From Betaproteobacteria bacterium HGW-Betaproteobacteria-22 (GTDB lineage Bacteria; Pseudomonadota; Gammaproteobacteria; Burkholderiales; Methylophilaceae), in NCBI GenBank assembly GCA_002842285.1, contig PHCJ01000011.1, positions 1-64,000 of the forward strand: a stretch of DNA of 64,000 bases, given 5' to 3'. Numbering within the stretch: the stretch's first letter is position 1; each line of letters starts with the position of its first letter. The translations under genes and the position numbers were made by a program. Below, one piece after another: positions 1 to 8,044 of the stretch. The notes beneath the pieces are model-generated. The model made no database searches. It had not been told where the DNA came from and saw nothing but the letters and a program-made list of their open reading frames with translations.

Positions 1-1
1 T

Positions 2-88
2 AAGGTGATCGAGCATATCTATGCAGCGCGCATGAGAGAGCAGCAGATGTCGCCTGCAAGTAGCGAAAATGCTCCGTCTTTGGGTTAG
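2..88 (+). CDS. 3' end of an unidentified gene (partial)
   Basis: An open frame enters from the left edge and ends at TAG 86-88, giving 28 residues that finish in a hydrophilic, Ser/Pro-rich tail (ends APSLG). It runs on the opposite strand to the cofactor cluster that follows. Too little is visible to assign a family, and the frame could be chance, although its codons look ordinary. No obvious terminator follows. Confidence 0.35.
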   Translation, partial: KVIEHIYAARMREQQMSPASSENAPSLG

Positions 89-456
89 CTCAATTACCTG
101 ATGAAACGCTGATTCAATGACTATACGGGCGATTCGCCACATTTGGTATATTCACCGATAAAACATCACCGCTACAATAACCAGTCCTACTGTTGCCTAG
201 CCTGTTGAAGGCCGGCTAATAAGTCGCCCCTGATTAACTCCCAACCAATTGATTATATTAGGTAATAGTTAACTTTTAGTGGTATAAATTTGCCATAAAT
301 GCGATAACGATGCTTTGATTTCTTGCAAATTCTAGCGTGTTTTATGGCCTCTAAACGTCAGTCACCTGCTTCTGGTGTAGTTGTTTCAGCAACGCAGAAA
401 TTCTGCTCGCGTAAGTGCTTAGTTCCGTGTTTCCAACAGCAAATCTTAACTGCTTA
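89..456. other. Gap of 368 bases with no supported gene
   Basis: This is the space between the partial gene at the left edge and the end of the pterin dehydratase-like gene. It is fairly AT-rich around 240-310. I see no convincing open frame, terminator with a T-run, RNA gene or dispersed repeat. A short minus-strand frame that reads through 351-614 overlaps the dehydratase gene out of phase and looks like a shadow. Confidence 0.5.
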
Positions 457-837
457 TCAAGCCTTATCAGCCTCATATTTGATGTATTTGAATCTGGCGT
501 CTTCATTGGGCGTACCTGTAAGCGCGCCCCCTTCCTTGCCAGGCTGCCACCCGATGACTGCTTCAATCTTATTTGCCAGCTCAAAATCCTTATCCGTAAT
601 GCCCTTGGCATCATGCGTACATAATTTCACAATCACAAAAGCATAAGACACTGTCAGGTCAGGATGATGCCATGCAGCCTCAGCCAAATGGCCTATGGTG
701 TTGACCACCATCATGGTCGCCTTCCAGCCGCTCGTTTTATATTTCCGTCTTATCCAGCCGTTTTCCAGGTACCAATGCGACAGCTCTGCTTTTAACCTGT
801 CTTCTGTTTCCTGCACTGAATATACTTTAGCCACCAT
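457..837 (-). CDS. Pterin-4a-carbinolamine dehydratase-like protein (DCoH family)
   Basis: A 126-residue protein of the DCoH/PhhB family. In the classical role it dehydrates 4a-hydroxytetrahydropterins. The family signature is visible: EAAWHHPDL (His57, His58, Pro59), then an aromatic YAF stretch, His75 and an acidic residue near 81-84. It is the last gene of the minus-strand cofactor cluster, 12 bases after the amino acid kinase gene. Related genes sit in H4MPT/methylofuran clusters of other methylotrophs, so a role in the pathway's pterin cofactor is more likely than phenylalanine hydroxylase recycling; no phenylalanine hydroxylase is nearby. The exact substrate is unknown, so no symbol is given. 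Confidence 0.88.
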   Translation of the reverse strand: MVAKVYSVQETEDRLKAELSHWYLENGWIRRKYKTSGWKATMMVVNTIGHLAEAAWHHPDLTVSYAFVIVKLCTHDAKGITDKDFELANKIEAVIGWQPGKEGGALTGTPNEDARFKYIKYEADKA

Positions 838-849
838 TATGATTCCATC

Positions 850-1500
850 CTATCTAACATTAAGCACAACATCTGTATTGATAAAAACACTGTTTTCTTT
901 CAACGTTTGCAATTCAAGCCCATCAGCCAAAACTGCATAATTATTTTTATGCAGGATATTGGCATGATAGCTTTTGCCATCGTAATAGAGACCGAAACCA
1001 GAATCAACCAGCCCATTCTGTATCAGCTCATCCAAATGCACCGATAGCGTGTTTTGGTAAAGTGTTAATGATTTCGATTTCACCAAGATTAACTGCTCCG
1101 CTGAAATCTTATTTGCAAGCCATGCACTTAAGCTGTCAGAAGTGATTTGCCAATTTTTGGGGACTGATTCATCTGCAAGTACCATTTTGCTCGGTAGCCA
1201 GACAATCGCCCTGTGCTGCCAGCCACGTTCTGCAATTTCGAGTTCGCTACTCGCCGTAGTTAGCTGCGGATGCATGCCCGCTAACAGTAAACCAAACTGA
1301 TCCATGGCCATTAATGCCAGCGTGTGGGCAACGGCATCATCCACATGCGAGCGTTGCTGTGCCTGACGCACTGCATCGGCAAAAACGCCGCCACCCGGCA
1401 CAATCAGCACCTTGCCGTCACTTATCTTAATCAGTGTCTCAAGCCAGTGCAACAACGCAGGCGCCCCTAACAAACTACCACCTAACTTCACCACCCACAT
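850..1500 (-). CDS. Amino acid kinase family protein, MfnE-like (methylofuran pathway)
   Basis: A 216-residue small kinase of the amino acid kinase superfamily. The N-terminus WVVKLGGSLL and the following VPGGGVFAD stretch are the nucleotide/phosphate-binding motifs. In methanogens MfnE of this superfamily phosphorylates the aminomethylfuran-methanol phosphate precursor of methanofuran; methylotroph clusters carry a homolog. I start at ATG 1500, which has a strong ribosome site (GAGGAAG) just upstream; a longer frame to 1554 would overlap pabB and lacks that support. It lies between pabB (28 bases) and the dehydratase-like gene (12 bases), so it is probably cotranscribed. Family is secure; substrate is inferred. 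Confidence 0.85.
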   Translation of the reverse strand: MWVVKLGGSLLGAPALLHWLETLIKISDGKVLIVPGGGVFADAVRQAQQRSHVDDAVAHTLALMAMDQFGLLLAGMHPQLTTASSELEIAERGWQHRAIVWLPSKMVLADESVPKNWQITSDSLSAWLANKISAEQLILVKSKSLTLYQNTLSVHLDELIQNGLVDSGFGLYYDGKSYHANILHKNNYAVLADGLELQTLKENSVFINTDVVLNVR

Positions 1501-1528
1501 AGACGCTTCCTCAGCATATAGCAACCAA

Positions 1529-2965
1529 TCACGAGTCGCTGCCTTTTTCGGCAAAAAACTGCATCACTTTCAGCATACTTGAAGCCTTATCAAGCGTTTC
1601 GGTATATTCTTTTTCCATATCAGAGTCGGCCACAATGCCACCACCCGCGTAAAAACTGACCTCCCCTGCACCAGGCTTGCCATGCGTACGAGCCACATAG
1701 ACAGCTGTGCGAATCGCAATATTCGTATCCATATTGCCATCAAATCCAATATAGCCTATCGCGCCACAATAGACGCCCCGGCGATGCGGTTCGAGCGACT
1801 CGATAATCTGCATCGCTCTTAACTTTGGTGCGCCGGTAATTGAGCCACCGGGGAAACAGCCGCGTAACAAGTCGAATGCGGTTTTCCCTGTTTGCAATTT
1901 CCCAGTCACGATACTCACCAAATGATGCACATTCGCAAAACTTTGCAATTGAAATAATTGCTCAGCCCGCACTGAGCCGATTTCACAATTTTTGCTGATG
2001 TCATTACGCAGCAAATCGACAATCATTAAGTTTTCAGCCCTATCTTTAGCGCTTGACTGCAACGCCCGCGCATTTGCAAGATCGAGCGTATTGTCTAGCG
2101 CACGTGGTCTTGTGCCTTTGATAGGGCGCGTTTCCACATCGCCACTCACCACTTGCAAAAAACGCTCGGGCGAGCCTGAAATCACGTGCACATCACCTAA
2201 ATTCATATAGGCCATAAAAGGTGCAGGACTGAACTCCCTAAGCTTCTGGTACATAGCCCATGGGTCACCTTTGACCTGTGCTGAAAAACGCTGCGCGAGA
2301 TTGACCTGATAGCAGTCGCCTTCTTGAATGTAATGCTGTATGGCATTAAAAGCCTGCTGATAGGTCAATATATCCATATTGGAATGCACCTCAGACAACA
2401 CCTCAAATGCACCTGAATCCAAAGTCGTGTGCGCGCCATCAAAAATTGCACATAGCGCATCCCAATTATCCAATGTTGCCTGATTAAAACCATTGGAAAC
2501 CAAATACGCAGTTTTCTGCCTGTGGTCTACAATTACTGCCCAGTCATACAAACCAAGCTGCATGTGCGGAATTAAAGCGTCATCTTGCGCAATAGATGCC
2601 AGGTTTTCCACACTGCGCGCTAAATCATAGCCAAAATAACCAACCGCCCCGCCCGTAAATGGCCAATCCGCACCGCTGCATGTATAGCCAGCCATCGCGG
2701 CTTTCACTAATTGAAACGGATCTTCTTTTGAAACATGTGTTTGCCCTTCATGGTGAATCACAGTACCGTCATCCGTGGTACAAAAAGTCATGAATGGATC
2801 AGCCACCAAAATATCATATCTTCCGTACTGGCTCGCAGGCTTTCCTGTCACGGCATCGGTAAATTGGCCGCTATCTAAAAACATCGCCCATGGCTTATGG
2901 GCAATGCGTGCAAATAATATCGCACTATCTGCGTGGTAGGGTAGCGCATGTTGCAAGAAAGACAC
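1529..2965 (-). CDS. pabB: Aminodeoxychorismate synthase component I (p-aminobenzoate synthesis)
   Basis: A 478-residue chorismate-using enzyme. With a glutamine amidotransferase partner it makes 4-amino-4-deoxychorismate, the precursor of p-aminobenzoate. The chorismate-binding half shows PIKGTRPR (the lysine typical of PabB rather than anthranilate synthase), PGGSITGAPK and a C-terminal YAGGGIVADS segment. I chose GTG 2965 because GGAGG lies seven bases upstream; ATG 3007 would lie deep inside the preceding gene. The start overlaps the previous stop by one base (TAGTG), suggesting translational coupling. p-Aminobenzoate feeds folate and also H4MPT, explaining its place in this cofactor cluster. 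Confidence 0.94.
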   Translation of the reverse strand: MSFLQHALPYHADSAILFARIAHKPWAMFLDSGQFTDAVTGKPASQYGRYDILVADPFMTFCTTDDGTVIHHEGQTHVSKEDPFQLVKAAMAGYTCSGADWPFTGGAVGYFGYDLARSVENLASIAQDDALIPHMQLGLYDWAVIVDHRQKTAYLVSNGFNQATLDNWDALCAIFDGAHTTLDSGAFEVLSEVHSNMDILTYQQAFNAIQHYIQEGDCYQVNLAQRFSAQVKGDPWAMYQKLREFSPAPFMAYMNLGDVHVISGSPERFLQVVSGDVETRPIKGTRPRALDNTLDLANARALQSSAKDRAENLMIVDLLRNDISKNCEIGSVRAEQLFQLQSFANVHHLVSIVTGKLQTGKTAFDLLRGCFPGGSITGAPKLRAMQIIESLEPHRRGVYCGAIGYIGFDGNMDTNIAIRTAVYVARTHGKPGAGEVSFYAGGGIVADSDMEKEYTETLDKASSMLKVMQFFAEKGSDS

Positions 2966-4026
2966 TAGACAACCTCCAATGATGCCACGGCATACGCGGG
3001 AAAGCACACCTCAGCCTGCGCTTTGACTGTGCCATTTTCCGCCTTGATAAAACTACTGGCTGCCAGATAATCCAGCCCAAGTTGCACTGCAATCTCTTTG
3101 ATCAGAAAAGCGCCTACCCCTGCCCCTATGACCTTTAAACGATTGCGGTCATCAGCCCGCAATGAAAGCTGTGTCAGCAATGCCTGCCTGATTTGGTGAG
3201 ATTGCGCCGCCTTAAATGCGCAGGCTAAATCTTCCCAGCTTGAAAATGGCGCATCCTCTGCATCCCAGCCTATCATACGCGCAATACGCCGCGCACAGGC
3301 CATACTGTTTTTTTCCATACCATCTGCTGTTTCTGCCACATAATCAGAGGATGAGATATCACCTGATAACATATAAACATCCGCAGTGGTTGCAAAGTGC
3401 TCAGCCGCCACATTGACCCACTTGCCACGAAAAGGCACTTTTTGCCCAAGTGCCATTAACGGCGTACGCACAACACCAGTGTATACAAGCTCGTCACACG
3501 CCATGCGCGTAGCGTCAGTCAGGCCGCGCACGCCGGGTTTACCCTGCTGCAAAAGTGCAATATCCGTTGTTGTACTGCCAATATCCACAAAAATTGCTGT
3601 TTCGACCTTTGTTGCCAAAAACTGCGCGCTGGCGTACCAGTTCATTGAAGCGATTTCATGGGTATAGGCTGCGAGCAGCCCGAATGCGACCCCGCCCAGA
3701 TTACGTGTAAAAAACTTGAGCTGCGCCTGAGGATGATGCGCTGTTAATTTACGATGCAAGGTTCGTGCAATCGCATCCACACCTGTGTGGCGATTAGGAA
3801 ATATATCTGCCAACTCACCGGTCATGGTGACAACATGCTGATTGGCACTCAATCTCATCAACACCTCATCAATTGCCTGCTCCAGCACCGCTAATCCACG
3901 CCACAATGGGCAGTACACTTGCTCCACGGCCAGCACTCGACCGTCTGCATCAATCTGCACCGCTTTAAGATGCGCACCACCTACATCCCAACCCACTATC
4001 GCGGGCGTTAATGCATTTATTGTCAT
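2965..4026 (-). CDS. MfnF-like protein (H4MPT-linked C1 pathway, hydantoinase/oxoprolinase fold)
   Basis: A 353-residue member of the hydantoinase/ASKHA-type family annotated as an H4MPT-linked C1 transfer pathway protein. In methanogens MfnF couples the furan unit to the tyramine-glutamate unit of methanofuran. Visible motifs are GWDVGGAHLKA at the N-terminus, VDIGSTTTDIALL (phosphate-binding loop) in the middle and VIGAGVGAFL near the end. I start at ATG 4026 (MTINALTP). A longer frame to 4149 adds 41 residues that are translated from the dispersed repeat ending at 4027, so I reject it. The repeat separates it from the ATP-grasp gene upstream; it overlaps pabB by one base downstream. Confidence 0.87.
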   Translation of the reverse strand: MTINALTPAIVGWDVGGAHLKAVQIDADGRVLAVEQVYCPLWRGLAVLEQAIDEVLMRLSANQHVVTMTGELADIFPNRHTGVDAIARTLHRKLTAHHPQAQLKFFTRNLGGVAFGLLAAYTHEIASMNWYASAQFLATKVETAIFVDIGSTTTDIALLQQGKPGVRGLTDATRMACDELVYTGVVRTPLMALGQKVPFRGKWVNVAAEHFATTADVYMLSGDISSSDYVAETADGMEKNSMACARRIARMIGWDAEDAPFSSWEDLACAFKAAQSHQIRQALLTQLSLRADDRNRLKVIGAGVGAFLIKEIAVQLGLDYLAASSFIKAENGTVKAQAEVCFPAYAVASLEVV

Positions 4027-4210
4027 AATCCCAGATTTTCCATAAGGCGATTTTACCTCTACTTGAATGTCAACTTGCCCATTCTGCGTTTTTTGTGCAA
4101 ATTTTCTGTCAAACTGTGTGGCGTTGCCATTTTCAGCAACACTCGCCAACTTGTTGGCTTTAGTGTTGATTATTAGCCGATGGCAAGTCCTGATGGAAAA
4201 TCTAGGTTAA
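4027..4210. repeat. MITE-like dispersed element, copy 1 (full length, about 184 bp)
   Basis: Both ends carry the same sequence in inverted orientation: left CCCAGATTTTCCATAAGG and right, read on the other strand, CCTAGATTTTCCATCAGG (2 of 18 differ). Inside are small hairpins, GTTGC...GCAAC and GCCAA-CTTG-TTGGC. Closely related sequence occurs at 8447-8503, 27835-28070 and 46184-46308. No transposase is encoded. This copy sits between the ATP-grasp and MfnF-like genes of what should be one operon; its right end supplies the ATP-grasp stop codon (TAG, 4202-4204) and its left end abuts the ATG of the MfnF-like gene. Confidence 0.85.
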
Positions 4211-5218
4211 TTGAACTTCTACCTGATTCTTCGCAATGTTCGGCATAATGAATTTCTCACTCAAGACACAATCCAAAACGAGCCTCGCCGGATTGCACGC
4301 CAAGGCAGCGCGCAAACCTACGTAGCTTGTTGTTAATCGCGGATTGATTTCAATCACATAAATCTTGTGGTTATTTTCAGTATCGATCACCACATCCACA
4401 CCGATATAACCCAAAGCATCCGGCAACATTTTAGCGATTTTTCTGGCAATTGTTTCAAAGCGCTGCCAATACGGCAGCATCCCGTTGATGGTAATGCCTG
4501 TTAAGACAACACCTGTTTCATCCAGCTGTATATGCTGCTCGTTACAGCTTAACAGCCATGCCTTACCGTTTCGACATAGGCAAGAAAAACTCGCATGCAT
4601 CCCCTGCTGAAATGGCTGCGCCAGATAGCGCAAATATCGATTATCTTCTGCCAGCCACGCCTGTAAATCAGGCAATGCACCAAACAAGCGAACCCCTTCG
4701 CAGCCTGCACCATCTTCAGGTTTAGCCACCCATTTTTTAATACCCAGCTTATCCAAACCAGCCATATAATCAGCCTGCATCAGCGCATCACCCGCATACA
4801 CAGGTAATGCATAAATATTTGCAGCCTGCAATGCTTCAAAACATAATGTCTTGCTGGTGCCAACCAAGGTTGCATCATAACCGCAGCCCAGGAAAACATG
4901 CCCCTGTGCATGCAGCCGGTAGCACAACTCACTCAACTCGAGCAAAACGCCATCTGTTTCGGGAGCAATCAGCCAGATATAGTCAACCTGCTCCAACATC
5001 TGCGTGAACATCTTCTTAAATTGCCTATCCTCAACCCGTACATTACGCGCAGCAAGGTCAGACGGCGCTATCCTTGCATCATGCATGACTGTCACCTCAA
5101 ATGCCCCTAACGCAGCAATATCATGCAACAGCGCATCACGCATACGCAACCCCTCATGCGCCAATGCGTCAGGTAAATCCGTGTCACCTAATCCACCGGC
5201 AGTGATAAACTCACACAC
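4202..5218 (-). CDS. ATP-grasp ligase, MfnD-like (methylofuran glutamylation)
   Basis: A 338-residue ATP-grasp enzyme. The family forms amide bonds through acyl-phosphates; MfnD in methanogens joins glutamate to tyramine in methanofuran, and methylotroph methylofuran carries a glutamate chain. Visible are KKWVAKPEDGAGCEGVRLF (ATP-binding lysine and glycine-rich loop, about residues 160-180), LGYIGVDVVID and VIEINPRLTTSY (metal-binding Glu/Asn). The start is GTG 5218 with only a weak ribosome site. The stop codon lies inside the terminal inverted repeat of the adjacent element. It is divergent from the HisA-like gene across 38 bases. Family certain, substrate inferred from context. Confidence 0.86.
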   Translation of the reverse strand: MCEFITAGGLGDTDLPDALAHEGLRMRDALLHDIAALGAFEVTVMHDARIAPSDLAARNVRVEDRQFKKMFTQMLEQVDYIWLIAPETDGVLLELSELCYRLHAQGHVFLGCGYDATLVGTSKTLCFEALQAANIYALPVYAGDALMQADYMAGLDKLGIKKWVAKPEDGAGCEGVRLFGALPDLQAWLAEDNRYLRYLAQPFQQGMHASFSCLCRNGKAWLLSCNEQHIQLDETGVVLTGITINGMLPYWQRFETIARKIAKMLPDALGYIGVDVVIDTENNHKIYVIEINPRLTTSYVGLRAALACNPARLVLDCVLSEKFIMPNIAKNQVEVQLT

Positions 5219-5256
5219 TAATATTTTTTTTAACTGTTTAATAATTCAAGTCCCTT

Positions 5257-6003
5257 ATGCATATTATCCCTGTCATCGACCTTTTAAACGGTGAAGTCGT
5301 CCATGCCAAACAAGGAAATCGACAGCGCTATCAATCTATTCAATCGCAGCTAACGCATTCTAGCAAGCCCTTGGATGTTGTAGCAGCTTTGCTTGAATAT
5401 TTTCCTTTCAAGCAACTGTACATCGCAGACCTGAATGCGATCCAGAAACTCTCACACGCGCCGAATAACTACACAATCATAGAAAATATCACAAGCGACT
5501 ATCCAGAACTTGAACTCTGGGTTGATGCCGGCATCCGCTCGACTATTGAACTTGGTCTTTGGGAAAAACTGAACGTGCGATTGATTTTAGGCAGCGAGAA
5601 TTTTTCAGACTTATCTGTCTATTTGGCAATCAAGCATCAAATCAACAGCCCATTTATATTATCTTTGGATTACATGCCAAACGGCTATCAGGGGCCTCTG
5701 GATTTGATCAAAAACACCCAACATTGGCCGCGAGACGTCATTCTCATGTCGCTCAATCATGTGGGCGCTGAACTAGGTATCAACATCGGATTATTAGAAA
5801 CTTTTAAAGCGCATACATCAAGCTATCATTTATATGCGGCGGGCGGCGTGAGGAATATTGATGATCTGGAATTGTTAAAAAAATCGGGGGTACATGGCGC
5901 ACTTACCGCCACGGCCTTGCACTTTAAAAAACTGAGCCACAGCCAGATTGAGTGTTTAACAAAACATGAAAGAGCCTGCCAGCAATCATGGGCTAGTCAG
6001 TGA
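5257..6003 (+). CDS. HisA/HisF-like TIM-barrel protein of the H4MPT/methylofuran cluster
   Basis: A 248-residue (beta-alpha)8 barrel related to HisA. The first strand MHIIPVIDLLNGEVVHAKQG keeps the acid/base aspartate position of HisA (Asp8), and FILSLDY keeps the second (Asp138). Phosphate-binding turns resemble VDAGIRS, LILGSE and AAGGVRNIDD. It differs from ordinary HisA, has no other histidine genes beside it, and faces the cofactor cluster. Related HisA-like genes occur in H4MPT gene clusters of methylotrophs with no settled function. I infer an isomerase or aldol-type step in cofactor synthesis. It is probably not the histidine-pathway enzyme. Confidence 0.82.
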   Translation: MHIIPVIDLLNGEVVHAKQGNRQRYQSIQSQLTHSSKPLDVVAALLEYFPFKQLYIADLNAIQKLSHAPNNYTIIENITSDYPELELWVDAGIRSTIELGLWEKLNVRLILGSENFSDLSVYLAIKHQINSPFILSLDYMPNGYQGPLDLIKNTQHWPRDVILMSLNHVGAELGINIGLLETFKAHTSSYHLYAAGGVRNIDDLELLKKSGVHGALTATALHFKKLSHSQIECLTKHERACQQSWASQ

Positions 6004-6107
6004 ATTTTCGCTGACTAACCGACCTGACTAGGCAAACTAGAACTCTTTCCGTATGGTTGTTAAGTGAATGATCTAGAGGTTTATTCAGCAATCTGCTTGC
6101 AAAAACT

Positions 6108-7202
6108 CTACTCGTCATCTTCATTAAATTCTTCGTCATCCCAATCGCCATATTCTGCATCGCCTTCGCAATCTTCATCTGCAAGGTACGGTTCTGCACT
6201 AAACTCAAACGCTTCTTCATCTTCATCACGCGGATCTTCATAACGCATGGCTTCCAGCAAGACTTTCATGTCATCGGCCAGCTCAATCTGCCATTCCATG
6301 AACTCGTTGGTCGCCGGATGCACCAGGCCTAACTTAATGGCATGCAAGGCTTGACGATGAAAACTGCTCACCGCATCACGCAACGTCTGCGTCATGGCGC
6401 GAATCGGCACTATGCCACGAAAGCCATACACAGGGTCACCTACCAGCGGTGCTTTTAAAAATTGCATATGTACGCGAATCTGGTGGGTGCGCCCGGTTTC
6501 CAGATTGCAACGTAGGTAAGTCTGCACTGAAAAACGCTCAAGAATCTCATAACGCGTTACAGCGGGCTTGCCCATGCGATTAATCGCCATTTTGGTACGC
6601 GAACGCGGATCGCGCCCGATGGGTTGATCAACCGCACCATTGCGCCACAACTGCCCCCAAACGATGGCCCGATATTCACGCTTAACTGTTCTGGCCTGTA
6701 GCTGCCGCACCAGATGGGTTTGTGCGCTCAGGGTTTTAGCCACCACTAGCAGACCACTGGTTTCTTTATCCAGCCGATGCACAATACCAGCACGCGGCAC
6801 ATCATGCAGTTGCGGTGCATGAAACAGCAAGGCATTGAGTAAAGTGCCTTCCCAATTGCCTGCTGCCGGATGCACAACCATGCCGGCGGGCTTATTAATG
6901 ACTAGAATATGATCATCTTCATACACGATATTCAGCGGTATATCTTGCGCTTTAAAAGCTTGCGATTCGGGCTTCAATTGCACTTGAACTGAAACTTTTT
7001 CACCACCCCACACTTTCGTTTTAGAGGTGCTAGCTTCACCGTCTACAGTCACTAATCCATCTTTAATCCAGGCTTGCAAACGTGAGCGCGAATGTTCTGG
7101 CAATAATTTTTGCAATACCACGTCCAGTCGCATACCGCCACTTTCATGCGGAATCGTCAGCAAAACTGGGTGAGTAAGAGTTTGTTGAGTAGTATCAGTC
7201 AT
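6108..7202 (-). CDS. rluD: Ribosomal large subunit pseudouridine synthase D
   Basis: A 364-residue RluA-family enzyme that converts specific uridines of 23S rRNA to pseudouridine. It has an N-terminal S4 RNA-binding domain (residues 20-80), then the catalytic domain with IVHRLDKETSGLLVVAK holding the catalytic Asp, and RTHQIRVHM further on. It is divergent from bamD, a common arrangement. The last 43 or so residues are strikingly acidic, more than half Asp/Glu, beyond the usual RluD end. The start ATG 7202 lies 38 bases from bamD, and the bamD promoter appears to sit partly inside its first codons. Confidence 0.95.
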   Translation of the reverse strand: MTDTTQQTLTHPVLLTIPHESGGMRLDVVLQKLLPEHSRSRLQAWIKDGLVTVDGEASTSKTKVWGGEKVSVQVQLKPESQAFKAQDIPLNIVYEDDHILVINKPAGMVVHPAAGNWEGTLLNALLFHAPQLHDVPRAGIVHRLDKETSGLLVVAKTLSAQTHLVRQLQARTVKREYRAIVWGQLWRNGAVDQPIGRDPRSRTKMAINRMGKPAVTRYEILERFSVQTYLRCNLETGRTHQIRVHMQFLKAPLVGDPVYGFRGIVPIRAMTQTLRDAVSSFHRQALHAIKLGLVHPATNEFMEWQIELADDMKVLLEAMRYEDPRDEDEEAFEFSAEPYLADEDCEGDAEYGDWDDEEFNEDDE

Positions 7203-7212
7203 CGGTTATAAT
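7185..7212 (+). promoter_or_regulatory. Candidate sigma-70 promoter of bamD
   Basis: TTGAGT at 7185-7190, 16 bases, then TATAAT at 7207-7212 on the plus strand. Transcription would start near 7219, giving a leader of about 20 bases that contains the AGAGGCGG ribosome site of bamD. The -35 lies inside the 5' end of rluD. It is read from consensus only. Confidence 0.5.
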
Positions 7213-7240
7213 TGCTTAAAATTTTAGAGGCGGTTTTGGC

Positions 7241-8044
7241 ATGAAGTATATCTTAATTTTAACGTTTACCCTGCTACTCAATGCGTGTGCAATTTTTGGT
7301 GACCCAACCGAGCTTGATGAAACGAAGGGCTGGTCAGCTGAGCGCATTTACCAGGAAGGCGCTGCAAAAATGGTAGATAAAGATTACGACAAGGCTATCG
7401 TCCTGTTTCAAAAATTGGAATCACGCTATCCGCATGGCCGCTTTGCCACACAAGCACAACTGGAAACCGCGTACGCGCACTACAAAAAGCAAGACCCCAT
7501 CCTCGCAGTGGCCGCTGCAGACCGCTTCATCTCGCTGCACCCCAACCACCCCAATGTTGATTATGCCTATTACCTGAAAGGTCTGGCCTTATTCAACGAG
7601 CGCGGCATCATTGAAAAACTATCCAGACAACAAATCAGCGACCGCGACCCACGCGCTTTACGTGACTCATTTTCTATTTTTAAAGAATTAGTCACGCGCT
7701 ATCCAAAAAGTCGCTATGCCAAAGATGCAACACAGCGCATGGTGTATCTAGCCAACAGCTTAGCCGAGCACGAACTGCATGTCGCACGCTATTACATGAA
7801 ACGCCAGGCCTACATTGCCGCAGTCAACCGTACGAAATATGTGATTGAATACTATCCGCAATCCCCCTCTGTTGAAGAGGCGCTGGTGATCATGATCAGT
7901 GCCTACGACCTGCTAGGCATGGATGACCTTAAAAATGACACCTTACGCATTCTAAAAACCAACTACCCGGACAGTGCCATGTTTGGCAACAAAACACCAA
8001 CTGATGAAAAAGTCTGGTGGAAGTTCTGGGAAAGTCTTTATTGA
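7241..8044 (+). CDS. bamD: Outer membrane assembly lipoprotein BamD (ComL)
   Basis: A 267-residue lipoprotein of the beta-barrel assembly machinery, which inserts porin-type proteins into the outer membrane with BamA. The signal peptide ends in the lipobox LLNAC (Cys16). The mature part is a run of tetratricopeptide-like helix pairs, for example YDKAIVLFQKLESRYPHGRFA and FKELVTRYPKSRYAKDA, the pattern typical of BamD. Length matches the family. A good ribosome site (AGAGGCGG) precedes ATG 7241. It is divergent from rluD; the small membrane protein gene that follows overlaps its stop. Confidence 0.96.
   Translation: MKYILILTFTLLLNACAIFGDPTELDETKGWSAERIYQEGAAKMVDKDYDKAIVLFQKLESRYPHGRFATQAQLETAYAHYKKQDPILAVAAADRFISLHPNHPNVDYAYYLKGLALFNERGIIEKLSRQQISDRDPRALRDSFSIFKELVTRYPKSRYAKDATQRMVYLANSLAEHELHVARYYMKRQAYIAAVNRTKYVIEYYPQSPSVEEALVIMISAYDLLGMDDLKNDTLRILKTNYPDSAMFGNKTPTDEKVWWKFWESLY

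Noticed and set aside
351-614. A minus-strand 87-residue frame at the left end
   Set aside because: It covers the dehydratase-like gene out of frame and has no ribosome site; no resemblance to a known protein.
1501-1554. A longer start for the amino acid kinase (MPKKAATRDW)
   Set aside because: It would overlap pabB by 26 bases, whereas ATG 1500 has a strong GAGGAAG ribosome site and begins at the family's WVVKLGG.
4027-4149. A 41-residue N-terminal extension of the MfnF-like protein starting MASVAENGN
   Set aside because: It is translated from the dispersed element; the same bases recur at 27835 in non-coding DNA, and the family begins at the conserved MTINALTPAIVGWD region.
4027-4210. Integron attC site interpretation of the folded element
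   Set aside because: The inner GCCAA-CTTG-TTGGC hairpin suggested it, but the GTTRRRY/RYYYAAC core motifs are not met and no integron gene or cassette array is present.
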